From the NCBI RefSeq assembly GCF_000203815.1, contig NW_004457735.1:1550001-1614000 (forward strand): 64,000 nucleotides of DNA, in the 5' to 3' direction. Below the pieces are notes generated by a model that was not told the origin of the DNA, did not search any database, and was given only the letters and a program-made list of their open reading frames with translations. Each line of letters begins with the position of its first letter. The first letter of the stretch is position 1. The translations under genes were made by a program, and so were the position numbers. Source of the DNA: Cavenderia fasciculata (lineage: Eukaryota > Evosea > Eumycetozoa > Acytosteliales > Cavenderiaceae). Positions 60,444 to 64,000 of this stretch are shown here, in pieces.

Positions 60444-61463
60444 TTATTGGTCATCAGATTCTTGACCAAGATCGGTGGCCTTGATGAAATCATCCAATTC
60501 CTTGGCATCGAAAAGGTGGTATACCAACTTTCCATCTTTACGAGTGATATAAGAGAATTCTAATTTTTCAGAGTTGATATTTGAACGATCCATAGTCTTG
60601 GTGAGTACCTTTAATGCCAACTCTAAAGCTTCTTTTAATTGCATATCTGGTTTATAACTTGATCTCAATACTGATTGTGCAACCTAAATTAAATAAATTA
60701 ATAAATATTAATAAATTAATATAAATATATATAAAATTAACAAAACAACCAACTAACAAGTCATTATTATTAATTAGTTTCTTCTTGTTTACTACTCACT
60801 TGACTATTTTCACCACCGATAGAGGTAGCCTTCCAACCAGCAAAATTACCAGATGGATCGGATTGGTAGAGTTGGAAACCAAATTGAGAGTCCCAACCGG
60901 CATAGAGGAATGAGACACCAAATGGACGAAGACCACCATATTGAGTGTAACCTTGTTTGGTGTCACATATTTGAGATACGAGTTGTTCGACTGGCATTGG
61001 TTCTTGATAGGTGTAGAAATAACGCTGTGATGACAATCTAGCGTGATTGATAAGTATATTTGCGTCGGATGTGATACCTGCAACAGCACAGACTACGTGA
61101 TCGTCAATCTTGAACATCTTTTCAGCTTGTGTCTTTGAAGAGTCGAGCAACTTGGCAATAGTCTTTTTCTCTGCTGCCAATACAATACCATCTGAAGCTA
61201 AAATACCAACAGTTGCACCAGCATGACGAATAGCTGCCATAGCATACTCTACTTGATAAATTCTACCTTCTGGTGAGAAAATAGTTGTTCTTTGATCGTA
61301 TCTTCTTGCCTAAATTAATAGATAGTAGGTAGGTAGGTAGGAGCAGTGGTTGATTGATTAGTGAGTACAAATGATCATTTGTGTTTGTTGTGTTTGATAT
61401 TAATATCAAACACATAGTATAGCAGAGCAGTATGTTGTTGATATCCGATTAATCACATACCAT
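60444..61463 (-). CDS. psmA4: Proteasome subunit alpha type-4
   Basis: Three exons, 61461-61463, 60800-61309 and 60444-60683, give 250 residues. Alpha-4 (Rpn-free 20S core outer ring, yeast Pre9-type family) forms part of the gate of the 20S proteasome. Conserved: [36 protein letters not shown] (the alpha-subunit N-terminal signature), [87 protein letters not shown]. The first coding exon is the start codon alone: exon 2 opens with GCA for Ala2 immediately after ATTTAG, and ATG|GTATGT lies 151 bases upstream. This reproduces the known MARRYD start of the family. Confidence 0.96.
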
Positions 61464-61992
61464 CTTTTATTTCTATATATCTTTCTTTCTTTCTTTAATT
61501 CTTATTATGTACAACAAATAATATTAAAAAAATTTAATTAATCAATTTGCTGAAGATCATCACAACCCACCCTTTTTGAAATGAACAAAAAAAATAGAAA
61601 AAAAAAGTTGTTGAAGTTCACACAAATCCCTGCGCTTTGTATTCTTTCTGTCTAGTAAAGAAAGTTAATAATAAAAGGTAGTTTCAAAGTTTGTATCAAT
61701 CAATTTTAATATACATTTGAAATTGATCACTATTTTTTGAAGAAAATTACCTCACCTCAAAGATAACAGGATAAGAGAACCGATCATTTTAAAAACCGTT
61801 TTATTGTTATAATATAACAATTCATATTATTATATTGTAAAATCATTTTGCAAGAGAATGTCTACAAGTTAGCAAAATAGAACCTATTAATTAGTCTCTA
61901 CATAATCAAATAGGTTCAAACTCTGACAAAAGTATTATATTGGGTACCAAGCAGTCACTATTATTGATACCATCCCAAATTCCTTGTTATCG

Positions 61993-62069
61993 GACTGGGT
62001 CGTTTCAAATTTATGAATGTTGTGTTTTAAATGTACGGACATCATTTAAAAATCTGAAACGACCCAGTC
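61993..62069. repeat. 77-bp hairpin with 15-bp perfect arms
   Basis: GACTGGGTCGTTTCA (61993-62007) is the exact complement of TGAAACGACCCAGTC (62055-62069). The interior holds a second pairing, TTTTAAATG with CATTTAAAA, so the whole segment can fold into one long stem. No flanking target-site duplication is obvious. It may be a miniature inverted-repeat element, a small-RNA hairpin or a structured UTR. Confidence 0.85.
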
Positions 62070-62127
62070 TTTGGTTCTCTCTATATATCTGACTAAATAA
62101 ACTGTCCACTCAAAATATCCTTAAAAA

Positions 62128-62283
62128 ATGAGACAACTACTTGTTTCACTTTCATTCAATATCAATACTCGATGCATCTCTACAGTCAGTCAGTCGGCTA
62201 CATTATTATTAGCCAATCAAAGAAGAATTTCTTCGGATAATTGTAACCTGATCAATAATGTATTGCAAGGTTATCATAAGTAA
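62128..62283 (+). CDS. Possible 51-residue mitochondrial-type peptide or first exon
   Basis: Frame of 51 codons beginning MRQLLVSLSFNINTRCIST and ending LINNVLQGYHK. The N-terminus is rich in Arg, Ser and Leu with no acidic residue for about 40 positions, as in mitochondrial presequences. The stop codon overlaps a strong donor-like sequence, AA|GTAAGTC (62280), so it could be the first exon of a longer gene; I could not find a convincing second exon. No family recognised. Confidence 0.3.
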   Translation: MRQLLVSLSFNINTRCISTVSQSATLLLANQRRISSDNCNLINNVLQGYHK

Positions 62284-62421
62284 GTCTTACCAGACAATAA
62301 AGTTGTTGTTTTTGTTGTTTTTGTTGTTTTTGGATCACTGATCACTGATTCTTCGGAAGAGACGTTCTATACGCTTGTGACCATAGTTTTTATTTTTCAA
62401 GAATCAGATGAGGGGGTGGGC

Positions 62422-62429
62422 TGACGTCA
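62422..62429. promoter_or_regulatory. CRE-type palindrome TGACGTCA
   Basis: A perfect 8-bp CRE/bZIP palindrome in a GC-rich patch about 580 bases upstream of the receptor start. bZIP factors are common in dictyostelid development. Binding is inferred from sequence only. Confidence 0.35.
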
Positions 62430-62478
62430 GACTCATAGGCGATGCATCCATCCCAACCATACCATGAGCTCGCGAGGG

Positions 62479-62503
62479 ATTTTGTTTTTTCAAAAAACAA
62501 AAT
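62479..62503. repeat. Perfect 12-bp palindrome with 1-base centre
   Basis: ATTTTGTTTTTT, then C, then AAAAAACAAAAT. It would form a tight hairpin or cruciform at the end of the GC-rich patch, or act as a T-rich terminator for a transcript on the minus strand. Confidence 0.7.
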
Positions 62504-63006
62504 ATAAAATTGCAAATATCTTCTTGTTGATTGTTGTCACAACAAGACCTCCCTGCTGATCTAAGAGCTTTTCTACTCCTACTGTCCAACTATAGTTATC
62601 TCAAGAGGTTAGGATTCAGTGATCGTACGACAACAACAACGACAACTACAACGACCCCCAGCACACCATCAGTAGTATAAGAACAAAGAGTGAGAGGAAA
62701 ATAGGAATAATCAGAATTAAGAAGAACCGGTTTTCTTATTCTTATACCAACACACCCATCACCCCCAACCAACAGTCATTGTTGAAATCATTCATTGATT
62801 AATCTTCTATATAGTAGTTATACAACACTATATTTATATTTATATTTAAATTTAAGAATTAATTAATCGAGCGACGAATAGAATAGATAGTATAATCATC
62901 AACATAAAAGAGATCAACATATATATAATAGAATCACTTTTATAAATATAGAATAATATAAATAATATATACATACTATATATTTATATATTATACATTT
63001 TAAAAG

Positions 63007-64000
63007 ATGGCTGTAAGTATACTTGTAGTAATAGATCATTTGATCGTCGGACAGGGGGTGGTTGGGTACTCCTCAGTACTTGACTTGATGATCAACTAAC
63101 TAATAGATATGTATGTTTAACTCACACACACACTCTCTCTCTACATTTCATTTACTTTATAGTTATTATATAGAATCTCAGGATCATTCGCATTCATGTC
63201 GTTTATAGGAGCGTTGTTTGTTATTGTAACGTTTCTTACGATCAAGGCATTGCGAAAGCATCCACTGACGATGGTGTTTTTCTTGTCAGTGTGTGACTTT
63301 ATATTTAGCCTCAAGTTCTTGGTGACGTCGGTGTTGCCAGACTCTGAGTCGTTCCAAACCGGCTTCCCATGCTACTTGCAAGCCGGTATACAGCAGTTCT
63401 TTGGGTTGGCGTCGATCAGTTGGAGTGGTATGATCTCGTTGGACTTGATCATTACGGCACATCGTCCGTTTGGACAGACGTCCTACTACTCCAAGTTCTA
63501 CCACATGTGGGTTTGGGGACTGTCTTTTGTGACCAGTGTGCTCATGTACGCATTCGGTCGTATCGGACCATCGGGTGACGGTACGTGTTGGGTCGAGCGT
63601 CAAAAAGATCCCATTCGTCTACTCTTTTTCGTTCCACTCTTGATCTACTTTTCATTGTCGATCGGGTCGCTCATCACAGCTGCCATCTACTCGGGTGCCA
63701 CCAGCACTCTGTCTCTGCAGGATCGTCGTGGCATGTTACTACGTATGTGCAGCTACACACTCGTTTTCATTCTCTGTTGGATCGGGCCACTCGCCCATCG
63801 TATCGCGCAATGGTCCGGCGAGCAGGACAACCAAAACAGCCCCAACGCCTTTATGTACTGGGACGCCATCTCTGTGTCGATCCAGGGTTTCATGAATGCA
63901 ATGGTTTGGCTCACCAATCCATCGTTCTTTAAGGGTTTCACCGCCAACATTCGTCGTTACCTTCCATGCAAGGGTTTGAGAAACGAAGAAAACATCCCTC
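63007..64000 (+). CDS. cAMP receptor-like GPCR (Crl/cAR family), 5' part
   Basis: Exon 1 is only 63007-63012 (Met-Ala); exon 2 starts at 63163 and runs past the right edge, so about 281 residues are visible. Seven membrane spans can be followed: SFIGALFVIVTFLTI, PLTMVFFLSVCDFIFSLKFLV, CYLQAGIQQFFGLASISWSGMISLDLII, WVWGLSFVTSVLMYAFGRIG, LLFFVPLLIYFSLSIGSLITAAIY, MCSYTLVFILCWIGPLAHRIAQW, and ISVSIQGFMNAMVWLTNPSFFKGF. FPCYLQA with CWVER supplies the disulfide pair seen in cAR1 (GFPCYL and NWCWI). The NPxxxxxF end of helix 7 also fits. It is closer in overall style to the cAR/Crl group than to frizzled or GABA-B receptors. Ligand is unknown. Confidence 0.85.

Larger units (their letters stand above)
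61464..63006. other. Divergent 1.5-kb gap with a hairpin element and a GC-rich patch
   Basis: Contains the psmA4 promoter, a 15-bp inverted repeat (61993-62069), a possible short reading frame (62128-62283), a GC-rich patch with the palindrome TGACGTCA at 62422-62429, a perfect 12-bp palindrome at 62479-62503 and the likely promoter of the receptor gene (62700-63006, very AT-rich near the start). Each item is listed separately. Confidence 0.5.

Overview
This window is nuclear DNA from a social amoeba (dictyostelid). The evidence is the AT-rich sequence, dense small genes, mostly short GT-AG introns (commonly 60-110 bases), runs of Asn, Gln, Ser and Thr codons inside otherwise conserved proteins, triplet and tetranucleotide repeats between genes, and a cAMP-receptor-like GPCR. 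Exons are less AT-rich than in Dictyostelium discoideum, so a Cavenderia- or Heterostelium-like species is more likely, but I cannot name it. I saw no tRNA, no CRISPR array, no transposase and no retroelement.

Layout. 1-946 (-): start of the Pol I factor TAF1B/Rrn7. 1375-11469 (+): a giant DUF3638-type protein with SecA-like ATPase motifs. About 11555-11780 (-): a divergent U2 snRNA gene. 11985-12316 (+): APC11. 12646-16017 (-): Mediator subunit MED25. 17872-19175 (+): the huntingtin partner HAP40/F8A. 19328-21123 (-): mitochondrial citrate synthase. 22181-22743 (+): methylmalonyl-CoA epimerase. 22884-24815 (-): an MFSD1-like transporter. 25927-26461 (-): a small mitochondrial membrane protein. 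27507-28432 (+): PNP oxidase. 28601-30061 (-): XRCC3. 31041-31789 (+): MOB1. 32431-33390 (-): an Asn-rich unknown. 36372-37504 (+): a membrane SCP/Dullard-type phosphatase. 37666-39814 (-): lipase maturation factor. 40373-41440 (-): inositol polyphosphate multikinase. 41874-44208 (-): a Sec14-RhoGAP protein. 44862-46797 (+): chaperonin CCT3. 46883-47425 (-): an ACOT13-like thioesterase. 49189-54281 (+): a PHD-SET protein. 54373-56082 (-): an unknown helical protein. 56400-58500 (+): a TPR protein. 58790-59317 (+): ribosomal protein S13. 60444-61463 (-): proteasome alpha-4. 63007-64000 (+): a cAMP-receptor-like GPCR that runs off the right end.

The genes do not form an operon or pathway cluster. 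Most are ordinary eukaryotic housekeeping genes placed head-to-head or tail-to-tail. Large gaps (16-18 kb, 33.4-36.4 kb, 47.4-49.2 kb, 61.5-63.0 kb) hold promoters and simple repeats. Exon boundaries were set by hand from GT/AG sites, reading-frame phase and family similarity; residue counts follow from those joins.

Most worth a second look: the U2-like snRNA with its promoter element; a GC-rich structured island at 25480-25690; three strong inverted repeats in gaps; two genes with a 3-base first coding exon; and two conserved genes (CCT3 and the PHD-SET gene) that each carry one apparent extra base in a homopolymer.
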